Positions 9,713-17,745 of a DNA stretch of 64,000 bases are shown here, piece by piece (position 1 is the stretch's first letter; each line of letters opens with the position of its first letter). The translations under genes were made by a program, and so were the position numbers. Source of the DNA: DATKFM01 sp046154965 (GTDB lineage: Bacteria; Pseudomonadota; Alphaproteobacteria; Dongiales; Dongiaceae). The stretch spans positions 23,840 to 87,839 of the forward strand of contig JBJXDY010000012.1 of the NCBI GenBank assembly GCA_046154965.1, given 5' to 3'. Under the pieces are notes generated by a model. That model did no database searches. It had not been told where the DNA came from and worked only from the letters and a program-made list of their open reading frames with translations.

Positions 9713-10194
9713 TTACGGAGTTACCTTACCCGGTTCATCCAGATGCCAATAGCACTGACCCTTCAGGACACAGCGCGCGCCCAGCGATCTGTAGAAGGCG
9801 ATGGCGCGGTCATTGCCCGGGCTGACGGTCCAGCGCGCATAGGTGCCGCGGGCGATGACCAGCTTCCCGACCGTGGCCATCAGCCGCCGCGCCACGCCCC
9901 GCCCGCGATAGGCCTCGCGCACGAATAGATCGTCCACCAGGACGAACTGCCGCGCCCCCAGGTGGTGTAGGCGTTGCCATAGGTCACGAAACCCGCTGGC
10001 TCGCCCCCATCCAGCGCAATGAACCCGCCAAACTGCGCCGCCGCCCCGAACCCATCGCGCCGGATCGACTCCTCGGTCGCGCCGATCAAATGCTCCTGCT
10101 CCTCGAACCGCGCCAACTCCCGCATCATGGAAAGGAGGGCAGGGGAGTCGTCGGGCTCGATGGGGCGGATGGTGAATGTGGATGATGAATTCAT
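9713..10194 (-). pseudogene. GNAT-family N-acetyltransferase, disrupted by a single-base frameshift
   Basis: The N-terminal half (MNSSSTFTIRPIEPDDSPAL to FVTYGNAYTTWG) is in one frame and the C-terminal half (RQFVLVDDLFVREAYRGRG to WTVSPGNDRAIAFYRSLGA) in another. Joined, they make a complete GNAT acetyltransferase with the acetyl-CoA motif REAYRGRGVARRL and the late NDRAIAFYRSLG motif. The frame changes at a run of five C (9955-9959 on the + strand); one extra base there restores TTWGARQFVLVDDL. Start is the ATG at 10194 with AGAAGG upstream. The intact residues on both sides suggest a recent mutation or a homopolymer sequencing error. Confidence 0.8.
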
Positions 10195-10676
10195 GGTCGA
10201 ACCTTCTGACGTTTCCCGGCATCAAAGCAACGCCCCGCCAAGGTTATCGTCGTAAGACGTTATTCCTTGAAACCACCGGGGCGCATCCCCAGATCATCGC
10301 TTGCCGCGCACCATTGTCGCTGTTCGATGTTGGACATTGTGCATCAGACGTACCTGAAGTCACGGCTTTGATGCCGGTGACTGCGTTCATATGCCCATAT
10401 TCCTATAGGCCGGTATACGAGGAGTGATAGGCGTAGCACAAAAGGCATAGGCTTGTGATGCGGCTGCCCCAACGGGAGGGTTGTTTTCACGAGAATCACT
10501 TTGGCGGAAAGTAATCGCAGGCAAAGCAATCGCTTGCGAACCGCCGGCATGAAAAACAACCCTCGGTGGCGCGCGGCCTTCCGGACGCGTTCCTCCGGGC
10601 TCTCCAGCGGCATTTCTCGCTTGGCATGGGGTCGATCGCACGGATTTGCCCCACCGTCCCGTCCAGCGGCCGCCGG
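10195..10676. other. 482-bp intergenic region without a convincing gene
   Basis: Lies between the broken acetyltransferase and the ABC-F gene, both leftward. A reverse-strand open frame at 10344-10613 has no recognisable domain and runs through the inverted repeat at 10476-10564, so I do not call it. The region is more AT-rich than its surroundings and should hold the acetyltransferase promoter. Confidence 0.5.
10476..10564. repeat. 12-bp inverted repeat enclosing an 65-base interior, possible structured element
   Basis: GAGGGTTGTTTT (10476-10487) pairs perfectly with AAAACAACCCTC (10553-10564). Inside, GGCGG (10503-10507) pairs with CCGCC (10541-10545), so the strand can form a long two-part hairpin. 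It lies downstream of the leftward ABC-F gene. There is no U-tract on either side, so a simple intrinsic terminator is not supported; a small structured RNA or miniature repeat is possible. Confidence 0.5.
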
Positions 10677-12566
10677 CTACTCCAGCGCCGCCTGCGCCAC
10701 CAGCCAGGCGTCCTCGGCGGCGGCGATCTCTTTCTTGATGTCGCCGTAGCGGAGCTGCAGATCCAGCAGCTTGGCGGTCGGGCCGTTGTAGATCTCCGGG
10801 TCGGCCAGGAGCGTTTCCATCGCCGCCTTCTTCTTGTTGAGGTCGGCGAGCCGGCGTTCGGTCTGCTGGGCCCGCTTCTTGAGCTGGGAGTTCTGGACCC
10901 GCTCCTCGGCGGCGGCGCGGCGCTGTTCCTTGCGGCCGGCGGCGGTGTGGGCCGCGCCGGACGCGGCGCCGTTGCCCTTGGCTTCGCCGGCGGGCCGGGT
11001 GCGCCGTTCGGCGAACAGCAGCTCGCGATAGTCGTCCAGGTCGCCATCGTATTGCCGCACCGTGCCGCCGGCCACCAGCCAGAGCCGGTCGGCGCAGAGC
11101 TCGATCAAATGGGGGTCGTGGCTGATCAGCAGCACAGCACCTTCATAGGCGCCGATCGCCTGCACCAGCGCCTGGCGCGCATCGACGTCCAGGTGGTTGG
11201 TGGGCTCGTCGAGGATCAGCAGGTGCGGCGCCTCGCGGCTCATCAGCGCAAACAGCAGCCGCGCCTTCTCGCCGCCGGAGAGCGAACCGGCCTTGGTCAG
11301 CGCCTTGTCCTGCTCGAAGCCGAAGCGGCCGAGATGGGCCCGCAGCTTCTGCTCGTTCAGCAGCGGCGCCATGCGGCCGAGTATCTGCAGCGGCGTCGCG
11401 TCCAGATCCAGTTCGTCCGTTTGATGCTGGGCGAAATAGCCGACCCGCAGCTTCGGCGACTTGCGCAGGCTGCCATGCATCGGCTTCAGCCGGTTGCTCA
11501 GCAGCTTGGCCAGGGTCGATTTGCCGTTGCCGTTGGCGCCCAGGAGAGCCACGCGGTCGTCCATGTCGAGCCGCAGGCTGACATTGTTCAGCACCGGCTT
11601 CTCGGCCTGATAGCCGACAGCGACCTTCTCCAGCGTGACGATCGGCGGGGCCAGCTGGTCGGGCTGCGGGAATTCGAAGGCCACCGTGCGTTCCTCGGCG
11701 ATGGCGACGATCGGCTCCATGCGCGCCAGCGCCTTCAGCCGCGACTGCGCCTGCCGCGCCTTGCTGGCCTTGTAGCGGAAGCGGTCGATGAAGGCTTGCA
11801 TATGGGCGCGCTGGGCTTCCTGCTTCTTCTGCGCGGCGGCGATGTTGGCGATCTTGAGCGCGCGCGTGCGCTCGAAGGTGTCGTAGCCGCCGCCATAGAC
11901 GTTCAGCTTGCCCATCTCCAGATGCACGATCTTGTCCACCACCTTGTTCAGGAGATCGCGGTCGTGGCTGACGATCAGCAGGGTGCGCGGATATTTCTGC
12001 AGGAAGGATTCCAGCCACAGCGCCGCTTCCAGGTCGAGATGGTTGGTGGGCTCGTCCAGCAGCAGCAGGTCGGGCTCGGCGAACAGCGCCGCGGCCAGGG
12101 CCACGCGCATGCGCCAGCCGCCGGAGAATTCGCTGCAGGCGCGGAGCTGCTGCTCGGCGCTGAAGCCGAGGCCGGAGAGGATTTCGGCGGCGCGCGCGGG
12201 CGCGCTGTGAGACTCGATGTCGGCCAGCCGGTTATGGATCTCGGCGATGCGGTGCGGATCCTGGGCGGTCTCCGCCTCAAGCAACAGCGCCGCGCGCTCG
12301 GTATCCGCCTGCAGCACCGTGTCGATCAGGCTGGCCGGCCCGCCCGGCGCTTCCTGGGCCACCACGCCGACGCGGGTGTTGTTCGGCAGCGAGATCGTCC
12401 CGTTGTCGGCGTGGAGCTCGCCGGTGATCAGCTTCAGCAGCGTGGACTTGCCGCTGCCGTTCCTGCCCACCAGGCCGGCATGGTGGCCGGCGGGCAGCAT
12501 CAGCGACGCGCCCTCCAGGAGGACCCGCCCGGCGATCCGGTAGGTGAGGTTCTCGATCTGCAACAT
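10677..12566 (-). CDS. ABC-F family ATPase (Uup/YheS type)
   Basis: Soluble protein with two ABC ATPase domains and no membrane segments; ABC-F proteins act on ribosomes or, for Uup, in genome stability. The 629 residues contain Walker A GRNGSGKST (about residue 35), ABC signature SGGWRMR, Walker B LLLLDEPTNHLD, then the interdomain linker rich in Lys/Arg/Gln, a second Walker A GANGNGKST, signature LSGGEKARL and Walker B LLILDEPTNHLDVD. A C-terminal coiled coil follows (QLKKRAQQTERRLADLNKKK), as in Uup and YheS. The ATG at 12566 starts at the conserved MLQIENL. The gene stands alone, leftward, divergent from ndk. Which ABC-F subgroup it belongs to needs a tree. Confidence 0.9.
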   Translation of the reverse strand: MLQIENLTYRIAGRVLLEGASLMLPAGHHAGLVGRNGSGKSTLLKLITGELHADNGTISLPNNTRVGVVAQEAPGGPASLIDTVLQADTERAALLLEAETAQDPHRIAEIHNRLADIESHSAPARAAEILSGLGFSAEQQLRACSEFSGGWRMRVALAAALFAEPDLLLLDEPTNHLDLEAALWLESFLQKYPRTLLIVSHDRDLLNKVVDKIVHLEMGKLNVYGGGYDTFERTRALKIANIAAAQKKQEAQRAHMQAFIDRFRYKASKARQAQSRLKALARMEPIVAIAEERTVAFEFPQPDQLAPPIVTLEKVAVGYQAEKPVLNNVSLRLDMDDRVALLGANGNGKSTLAKLLSNRLKPMHGSLRKSPKLRVGYFAQHQTDELDLDATPLQILGRMAPLLNEQKLRAHLGRFGFEQDKALTKAGSLSGGEKARLLFALMSREAPHLLILDEPTNHLDVDARQALVQAIGAYEGAVLLISHDPHLIELCADRLWLVAGGTVRQYDGDLDDYRELLFAERRTRPAGEAKGNGAASGAAHTAAGRKEQRRAAAEERVQNSQLKKRAQQTERRLADLNKKKAAMETLLADPEIYNGPTAKLLDLQLRYGDIKKEIAAAEDAWLVAQAALE

Positions 12567-12658
12567 GGCGCGGGGTCATAGCATGGCGGGGCGGGGAAAT
12601 GCCAAGCGCGGCTGGGGTTTCTTTACCGTAACGGCCGGCGGCGCCGGGCCGGGGGCCA

Positions 12659-12687
12659 TTGCGGCAACCCCCCGCCGCCGCTATAAG
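12659..12687 (+). promoter_or_regulatory. Putative sigma-70 promoter of ndk
   Basis: TTGCGG (12659-12664), 17-base spacer, TATAAG (12682-12687), located 36 bases before the ndk ATG. The -10 matches five of six consensus bases. The ribosome site GGAAGG precedes the start. Confidence 0.5.
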
Positions 12688-12722
12688 GCCGCGACTTTTG
12701 CGGACCCGAAGGAAGGACGACC

Positions 12723-13145
12723 ATGGCCATCGAGCGCACCCTCTCGATCATCAAGCCCGACGCGACCCGGCGGAACCTGACCGGCAAGGTCAATGCGCGG
12801 CTGGAGGAGGCGGGCCTGCGCATCATCGCGCAAAAGCGCCTGCGGCTGACCCGCAAGCAAGCCGAGCAGTTCTATGCCGTTCATAAGGAGAGGCCGTTCT
12901 TCAACAGCCTCTGCGAGTTCATGACCAGCGGGCCGGTGGTGCCCCAGGTTCTGGAAGGCGAAAACGCCGTCGCCAAGAACCGCGAGGTCATGGGCGCCAC
13001 CAATCCCGCCAACGCCGCGCCCGGCACCATCCGCAAGGACTTCGCGGAATCGATCGAGGCCAACTCGGTGCATGGCTCGGACTCGGCCGACAACGCCAGG
13101 ATCGAGATCGCCTTCTTCTTCAGCGGACTGGAACTGGTCGGCTGA
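12723..13145 (+). CDS. ndk: Nucleoside diphosphate kinase
   Basis: Transfers the gamma-phosphate of ATP to nucleoside diphosphates through a phosphohistidine intermediate, balancing NTP and dNTP pools. The 140-residue protein has the whole family: AIERTLSIIKPDATRRN at the start, ERPFFNSL, VMGATNPANAAPGTIRKDF, and the active-site motif NSVHGSDSADNA with the catalytic His near residue 118. Length is standard. A good promoter and GGAAGG ribosome site lie upstream. The gene is divergent from the ABC-F gene and convergent with the tiny cytochrome-oxidase subunit gene and purM. Confidence 0.97.
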   Translation: MAIERTLSIIKPDATRRNLTGKVNARLEEAGLRIIAQKRLRLTRKQAEQFYAVHKERPFFNSLCEFMTSGPVVPQVLEGENAVAKNREVMGATNPANAAPGTIRKDFAESIEANSVHGSDSADNARIEIAFFFSGLELVG

Positions 13146-13226
13146 ACCGGCGTGAAATCGGGACCGGAAACGGCAATGCCCGGCTCAGCGCCGGACCTTC
13201 GCGTCTGCGTCCGCATCGATCGCGGA

Positions 13227-13352
13227 TCAGGTGAGGAAAATCAGCATGGCCCCGAGAATGATAAAGGTCAGTACCACCACGGCGGCCATCAGCTTGCAAA
13301 AGCCGATCCAGCCCTGGCGGCGTTCCTCATACATCTGGTCGAATTCAGCCAT
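13227..13352 (-). CDS. aa3-type cytochrome c oxidase subunit IV (41 residues)
   Basis: A very short gene. The product starts MAEFDQMYEERRQGWIGF, followed by a single membrane helix CKLMAAVVVLTFIILGAMLIFL and ends there. This matches the bacterial aa3 oxidase subunit IV family (COX4_pro_2): a short acidic/basic amphipathic N-terminus with a conserved Trp and one helix. It is an inner-membrane accessory subunit of the terminal oxidase; the main oxidase genes are not in the window. The ATG is at 13352-13350 and the TGA at 13229-13227. The next gene on the same strand, purM, is upstream by 94 bp; I see no functional link to it. Confidence 0.82.
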   Translation of the reverse strand: MAEFDQMYEERRQGWIGFCKLMAAVVVLTFIILGAMLIFLT

Positions 13353-13446
13353 TGGCTCGCTCCGCGTCGCCGCCCGTTGATTCCGGCAGTTTCATAGCCC
13401 AGGCGGGCGGCTTCTGGCAACGGCTGCGGGGCAGGGCCGGATAGGG

Positions 13447-14517
13447 CTAACCGGGCCAGACCGCGGCGGTATCGCGGACCACGGAACCCGGCGCACCGGC
13501 CGCCCGGGGCACCACTTTGCCGGCCTGGAACACGGTCTCGCCGGTCCCTTCAAGGATGGCCCGCACCTCTGCCGCGTCGCCGGGCGCCACCACGGCCACC
13601 ATGCCCAGGCCGCAATTGAACACCCGGGCCATCTCCCCATCGGCAATGCCGCCGGCGCGCATCAGCCAGCCGAACACCGGCGGCAGCGGCCAGCGCCGGG
13701 CATCGAACTCGGCGGCCAGATTTTGCGGCAGCACCCGCGGCACGTTCTCGATCAACCCGCCGCCGGTGATGTGGGCCAGCGCCTTGACCTTGCCGCTGCG
13801 CACGGCGGCGAGACAGCTCCGCACATATATCTTGGTCGGCGTCAGCAGCGCTTCGCCCAGCGTCTGACCCTTGGCGAAGGGCGCGGCATCGCCATAACCG
13901 ACGCCGCTGGCCTCCACCACGCGGCGAACCAGCGAGAAGCCGTTGGAATGCACGCCTGATGAGGCGAGGCCGAGGATCACATCGCCGGCCGCAACCGTTG
14001 CGCCGGTCACTTCCTGCCCGCGCTCCACGGCGCCCACGGCAAAGCCCGCGAGATCGTAGTCCTCGCTGGCATACATGCCCGGCATCTCCGCCGTCTCGCC
14101 GCCGATCAGCGCGCAGCCGGCGATGCGGCAGCCCTCGGCGATGCCGCCGACGATGGCCGTGCCCGCCGCCACTTCCAGCTTACCGGTGGCGAAGTAGTCG
14201 AGGAAGAACAGCGGCTCCGCACCCTGAACCACCAGGTCGTTAACGCACATGGCGACCAGATCGATACCGATGGTGTCGTGCTTCCGGGCGGCGATGGCGA
14301 TCTTCAGCTTGGTGCCGACGCCATCGGTCGTGGCGACCAGGATCGGATCGCGGTAGCCGGCGGCCCGGGGATCGAAGAGGGCGCCGAATCCGCCGAGGCT
14401 GGCGGCGGTGCCGGAGCGGGCGGTGGCCTTCGCCATCGGCTTGATCGCCTCGACCAGCGCGTTGCCGGCGTCGATATCCACGCCGGCCTTCTTGTAGCTG
14501 AGGCTGTTGATCGCCAT
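13447..14517 (-). CDS. purM: Phosphoribosylformylglycinamidine cyclo-ligase (AIR synthetase)
   Basis: Catalyses ATP-dependent closure of FGAM to aminoimidazole ribotide, step five of purine synthesis. The 356-residue product starts at MAINSLSYKKAGVDIDAGN, the conserved family N-terminus with the KxAGVDIDAG motif, followed by DPILVATTDGVGTKLKIA, DLVAMCVNDL, LIGGETAEMPGMY and HITGGGLIENVPRVLP. The ATG at 14517 fits this; an open frame runs on to 14724 but would add 69 unrelated residues. It is divergent from the DUF2066 gene. purN, which commonly follows purM, is absent; the next leftward gene is the oxidase subunit. Confidence 0.96.
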   Translation of the reverse strand: MAINSLSYKKAGVDIDAGNALVEAIKPMAKATARSGTAASLGGFGALFDPRAAGYRDPILVATTDGVGTKLKIAIAARKHDTIGIDLVAMCVNDLVVQGAEPLFFLDYFATGKLEVAAGTAIVGGIAEGCRIAGCALIGGETAEMPGMYASEDYDLAGFAVGAVERGQEVTGATVAAGDVILGLASSGVHSNGFSLVRRVVEASGVGYGDAAPFAKGQTLGEALLTPTKIYVRSCLAAVRSGKVKALAHITGGGLIENVPRVLPQNLAAEFDARRWPLPPVFGWLMRAGGIADGEMARVFNCGLGMVAVVAPGDAAEVRAILEGTGETVFQAGKVVPRAAGAPGSVVRDTAAVWPG

Positions 14518-14556
14518 TCTCCCGGATGCCGTCTTTTCAGCCGCCCGGACGGCTTG

Positions 14557-14586
14557 TTGGCGTCCCGCCGGACGGTGCGCTATAAA
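14557..14586 (+). promoter_or_regulatory. Putative promoter of the DUF2066-phosphatidyltransferase-permease-hda run
   Basis: TTGGCG (14557-14562), 18-base spacer, TATAAA (14581-14586), 44 bases before the ATG at 14630. It lies in the divergent purM spacer and reads toward a closely packed four-gene run. Confidence 0.45.
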
Positions 14587-14629
14587 TGCACGATTGAGCC
14601 GCAACATACTGGATAGAGACGGGTTTGCA

Positions 14630-15316
14630 ATGGCCGCTGTCCCGACATGCCCTCGCGTTTTCATCGCCGCGCTGCTGATTCTCTGCGGCCTTCCTGCGGT
14701 CGCGCCGCAAGCCCAGGCCGGCACCTACACCGTGTCCGGCATTCCCGTCGACGTCACCGCGGCCGATGCTTCGACCGCGCGCGATCAGGCGATCGTCGAC
14801 GGCCAGCGCGCGGCCCTGCTGAAGCTGGTCGAGAACATGATGGGCGCGGAGAAGGCCAAGCAGATCCCCTTGCCTGGTGACGAGGAGATCTCGGCCATGG
14901 TGCAGGATTTTGAGGTTGAGAACGAGCGCGTGTCCTCGGTCCGCTATGTCGGTTCGCTCACCTACCGCTTCCTGTCCGATCCGGTCGACCGGCTGGTCGG
15001 GCGCGCGCCGGCGGGGACGCTGGACACGACGCAGATGCCCATGCCCGCCGGCCCGGTCCGCACCATCACGGCAAAAGTGCCGATCTCCGGCCTGGAGCAG
15101 TGGATGGACGTGCGGAGCAAGCTGGTCGGCGTGCCGCTGCTGCATCGCGCCGACGTGCGCTATCTGGCGGCTGACGAGGGCAAGATCGACCTGGTGTTCA
15201 GCGGCGAGCCGGCGCAGCTAATGCAGGCGCTGGCGCAGCGCCAGCTGCAGCTGACGCAGACCGGCCCCGATTGGATGCTGATGCAGCTCGGCGTACCCGG
15301 CGCGACGACGCCGTAG
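14630..15316 (+). CDS. DUF2066 exported protein
   Basis: About 228 residues. A signal peptide is clear (FIAALLILCGLPAVAPQAQA), followed by the DUF2066 start TYTVSGIPVDVTAADASTARDQAI, a region SVRYVGSLTYRFL near residue 105, and a C-terminal part rich in Leu/Gln repeats (LMQALAQRQLQLTQ). The family is widespread in Proteobacteria and of unknown function. I start at ATG 14630, directly before the signal peptide; the longer frame from 14507 would run through the promoter. It is followed after 6 bp by the CDP-alcohol phosphatidyltransferase gene, suggesting co-transcription and a possible envelope role. Confidence 0.82.
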   Translation: MAAVPTCPRVFIAALLILCGLPAVAPQAQAGTYTVSGIPVDVTAADASTARDQAIVDGQRAALLKLVENMMGAEKAKQIPLPGDEEISAMVQDFEVENERVSSVRYVGSLTYRFLSDPVDRLVGRAPAGTLDTTQMPMPAGPVRTITAKVPISGLEQWMDVRSKLVGVPLLHRADVRYLAADEGKIDLVFSGEPAQLMQALAQRQLQLTQTGPDWMLMQLGVPGATTP

Positions 15317-15322
15317 TCTGTC

Positions 15323-15898
15323 TTGAACCGACGTCCGGGGATTCTGCTGACGGCGCTACCGAACCTGATCAGCCTGTTGCGCCTCTGCCTGGTGCCGCTG
15401 GCGATCTGGCTGATGCTCTCCGACCACTATCTCGGTGCCTTTTGGGTGTTCATCGCCGCCGGCGTCAGCGACGCGCTCGATGGCTTCATCGCCAAACACT
15501 TCAACGTTCATACGACCTTGGGCGGCTATTTGGATCCCCTGGCCGACAAGGCTTTGCTCACCTCGGTCTATGTCACGTTGGGCTATGAAGATCACATCGA
15601 GGATTGGCTGGTGATCCTGATCGTGTTCCGCGACGTGCTGATCATCGGCGGCGCCATCCTCTATCAGACGCTGACCCAGGCCCTGACCATGCAGCCGCTA
15701 TGGATCAGCAAGATCAACACGGTGGCGCAGATCATGCTTGCAGCGCTGCTGCTGGGCTTGCTCGGCTATGAGATCCAAGACAACCATGGGACGGTGCAAG
15801 CTCTTACCTGGTTTGTCGCCGCGTCCACGGTCGCTTCGGGCTTTGCCTATCTGTTCATCTGGGGCGCGCGGTTCTTCCGCATCGAGGGCGGGAAATGA
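15323..15898 (+). CDS. CDP-alcohol phosphatidyltransferase family protein
   Basis: Membrane enzyme that transfers a phosphatidyl group from CDP-diacylglycerol to an alcohol acceptor. The 191 residues contain six or so hydrophobic segments and the catalytic motif DALDGFIAK, eight residues, GGYLDPLADK (DxxDGxxA(K)x8GxxxDxxxD). The usual Arg after the Ala is Lys here. The acceptor is not obvious: a PgsA-like glycerophosphate enzyme is one option. The start is a TTG at 15323; no ATG or GTG gives a full-length N-terminus. It lies 6 bp after the DUF2066 gene and its stop overlaps the next ATG (ATGA), so translation is probably coupled. Confidence 0.85.
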   Translation: MNRRPGILLTALPNLISLLRLCLVPLAIWLMLSDHYLGAFWVFIAAGVSDALDGFIAKHFNVHTTLGGYLDPLADKALLTSVYVTLGYEDHIEDWLVILIVFRDVLIIGGAILYQTLTQALTMQPLWISKINTVAQIMLAALLLGLLGYEIQDNHGTVQALTWFVAASTVASGFAYLFIWGARFFRIEGGK

Positions 15899-17034
15899 CG
15901 CGGGACCGGCAGCTGCGTTTCTGGCTGATCGGGATGGTGCTGTTCCTGATCGCGCTCTACCTGCTGCGGGGCGTGCTGCTGCCCTTTGTTGCCGGTATCG
16001 CCATCGCCTATCTGCTCGATCCCCTGTGCGACCGGCTGGAGCGCGCCGGCTGCTCGCGGACGCTGGCGACGTCAATCGTGACGATCGGTTTTGTCGTCGT
16101 GGCGGCGGCGGCGCTGGTGCTGATCGTGCCGCTGATCCAGGGACAGATCATCGACCTCATCGTGCAGATGCCGCGCCTGATATCGGCGGTGCAGCGCTGG
16201 GTTACGCCGCTGCTCGCGGGATTGGAGGAGCGGTTCGGCGTGGGAGAGGTCGAGGAGATCCGGCAGGCGCTCGGCAGCCAGCTCGGCGGCATCCTGAAGT
16301 GGATCGTCGGCGCAATTCAGCAGTTGCTGACCGGCGGCCTGGCGCTGGTGAACATTCTGTCTCTGCTGTTCATCACGCCGATCGTTTCATTCTATCTGCT
16401 GCGGGACTGGGATCATCTGGTGGCGAAGGTCGATAGCTGGCTGCCGCGGCGCCACGCGCCGGTGATCCGCCAGCAGGCGCGGTTGATCGACGAGACGCTG
16501 GCCGGTTTCGCCCGCGGCCAGGCGACGGTGTGCCTGATCCTCGGCGCGTTCTACGCGGTGGCGCTCAGCGCGGCGGGACTGGATTTCGGCCTCGCCGTCG
16601 GCCTGATGACCGGCGTGCTGTCCTTCATTCCCTTTGTCGGCACGATCACCGGGTTTGTCGCCAGCATGGGCCTGGCGATCGCCCAGTTCACCGGCGGACC
16701 CGATGGCACCCAATGGCTCTCGATCGGTTTGGTGGCCGGTATCTTCGTCATCGGCCAGGTGGTGGAGGGCAACTTCCTGACGCCGAAGCTGGTGGGCGAC
16801 CGCATCGGGCTGCATCCCGTGTGGGTGATCTTCGCGCTGCTCGCCGGCGGCACCTTGTTCGGCTTTGTCGGCGTGCTGTTGGGGCTGCCGGCCGCGGCGG
16901 TGGTGGGCGTGCTCACGCGCTTTGGCTTGGCGCGCTATATGGGAAGCCATCTCTATCATGGCGGCCTGCCTGTGAAGGCTGATCCGCCGGTTGCACCGCC
17001 GCCGTCGAGGGTTGACGAACCCCCGGTCCCGTGA
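15895..17034 (+). CDS. AI-2E family (PerM-like) transporter
   Basis: Polytopic inner-membrane protein of 379 residues. It begins with two adjacent helices (LRFWLIGMVLFLIALYLL and VLLPFVAGIAIAYLLDPL), has a long amphipathic middle (LISAVQRWVTPLLAGLEERFG), then helices around LALVNILSLLFITPIVSFYLL and the typical GLMTGVLSFIPFVGTITGF and GNFLTPKLVGDRIGLHPVWVIFALLAGG segments. This is the PF01594 pattern. Family members have been linked to autoinducer-2 export or ion/proton antiport; the substrate here is unknown. The start codon overlaps the previous stop (ATGA). The next gene, hda, follows closely, an arrangement common in alphaproteobacteria. Confidence 0.9.
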   Translation: MTRDRQLRFWLIGMVLFLIALYLLRGVLLPFVAGIAIAYLLDPLCDRLERAGCSRTLATSIVTIGFVVVAAAALVLIVPLIQGQIIDLIVQMPRLISAVQRWVTPLLAGLEERFGVGEVEEIRQALGSQLGGILKWIVGAIQQLLTGGLALVNILSLLFITPIVSFYLLRDWDHLVAKVDSWLPRRHAPVIRQQARLIDETLAGFARGQATVCLILGAFYAVALSAAGLDFGLAVGLMTGVLSFIPFVGTITGFVASMGLAIAQFTGGPDGTQWLSIGLVAGIFVIGQVVEGNFLTPKLVGDRIGLHPVWVIFALLAGGTLFGFVGVLLGLPAAAVVGVLTRFGLARYMGSHLYHGGLPVKADPPVAPPPSRVDEPPVP

Positions 17035-17048
17035 CGGGAGCTGCGTCC

Positions 17049-17732
17049 ATGCCGCAACTGCCGTTCGATTTCGCCGCCGCGCCATCCTTTGCGGACGAGG
17101 ATTTCCTCGTCGCCGCCAGCAACGCGGCCGCCCATGGCTGGATCCAGCGCTGGCCCGACTGGCCGGGGCGGGGCCTGGCGATTATCGGGCCGCCGGGCTG
17201 CGGCAAGAGCCATCTGGGGCAGATCTGGCGGCGGCGGGCGGCGGCGGCGCAAGCCGCGGGCAACGACCTCGGCCGCGCAGAACCGCCGGCGATCCTTGGC
17301 GACGCTTTGGCTTTGCTGATCGATGATCTTGCGCCCGCGGCGCTGTCACCCACGGCGGAGCAGTGCCTCTTCCATCTCCACAATCTGCTGACGGAACGGC
17401 GGGGGCAGCTGGTGATCTGCGCGGAGGAAGCGCCGGCGCGCTGGCCGACAAAGCTCGCCGATCTGCGATCGCGGCTCAACGCGCTGCCGGCGGTGGCCAT
17501 CGAGCAGCCCGATGACGGCCTGCTGCGCATGCTCCTGGCGAAACTGTTTTCCGACCGACAGCTTACGGTGGATGCCGATGTGATCGAATATGCCTCCCGG
17601 CGCATCGAGCGGTCGTTCGCGGCCGCGCGAAAACTGGTGCATGATCTGGATCGTGCGGCGATGACGGCGCAACGCAAACCGTCGCTCGCATTGCTGCGCG
17701 AGCTGCTGCAGGGGTCCTTGCCGCTGGATTAG
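17049..17732 (+). CDS. hda: DnaA-related replication regulator Hda/HdaA
   Basis: AAA+ protein that, with the sliding clamp, stimulates ATP hydrolysis on DnaA and so limits re-initiation. The 227-residue protein opens with QLPFDF, a beta-clamp-binding motif, at residues 3-8, then Walker A GPPGCGKSHLG, Walker B LLIDDL, a sensor-like RLNALPAVAIEQPDD segment and a C-terminal lid (YASRRIERSFAAARKLVHDLD). It lacks the DnaA DNA-binding domain IV. I choose ATG 17049, which has GGGAG 9 bases upstream; GTG 17031, overlapping the permease stop, is an alternative. It closes the rightward run starting at DUF2066. Confidence 0.88.
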   Translation: MPQLPFDFAAAPSFADEDFLVAASNAAAHGWIQRWPDWPGRGLAIIGPPGCGKSHLGQIWRRRAAAAQAAGNDLGRAEPPAILGDALALLIDDLAPAALSPTAEQCLFHLHNLLTERRGQLVICAEEAPARWPTKLADLRSRLNALPAVAIEQPDDGLLRMLLAKLFSDRQLTVDADVIEYASRRIERSFAAARKLVHDLDRAAMTAQRKPSLALLRELLQGSLPLD

Positions 17733-17745
17733 CCGGCGCCCGCCG

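Noticed and set aside
10344..10613. 89-codon leftward frame in the ABC-F/acetyltransferase spacer
   Set aside because: No domain, and it runs through the inverted repeat at 10476-10564; more likely repeat-derived.
10566..12581. Long + strand open frame opposite the ABC-F gene
   Set aside because: The reverse strand carries both Walker motif sets; the + frame shows no family features.
15323..15898. Arg-to-Lys change in the CDP-alcohol transferase motif as a sign of inactivity
   Set aside because: As I recall, related alphaproteobacterial proteins at this locus also have Lys; probably a subfamily trait.
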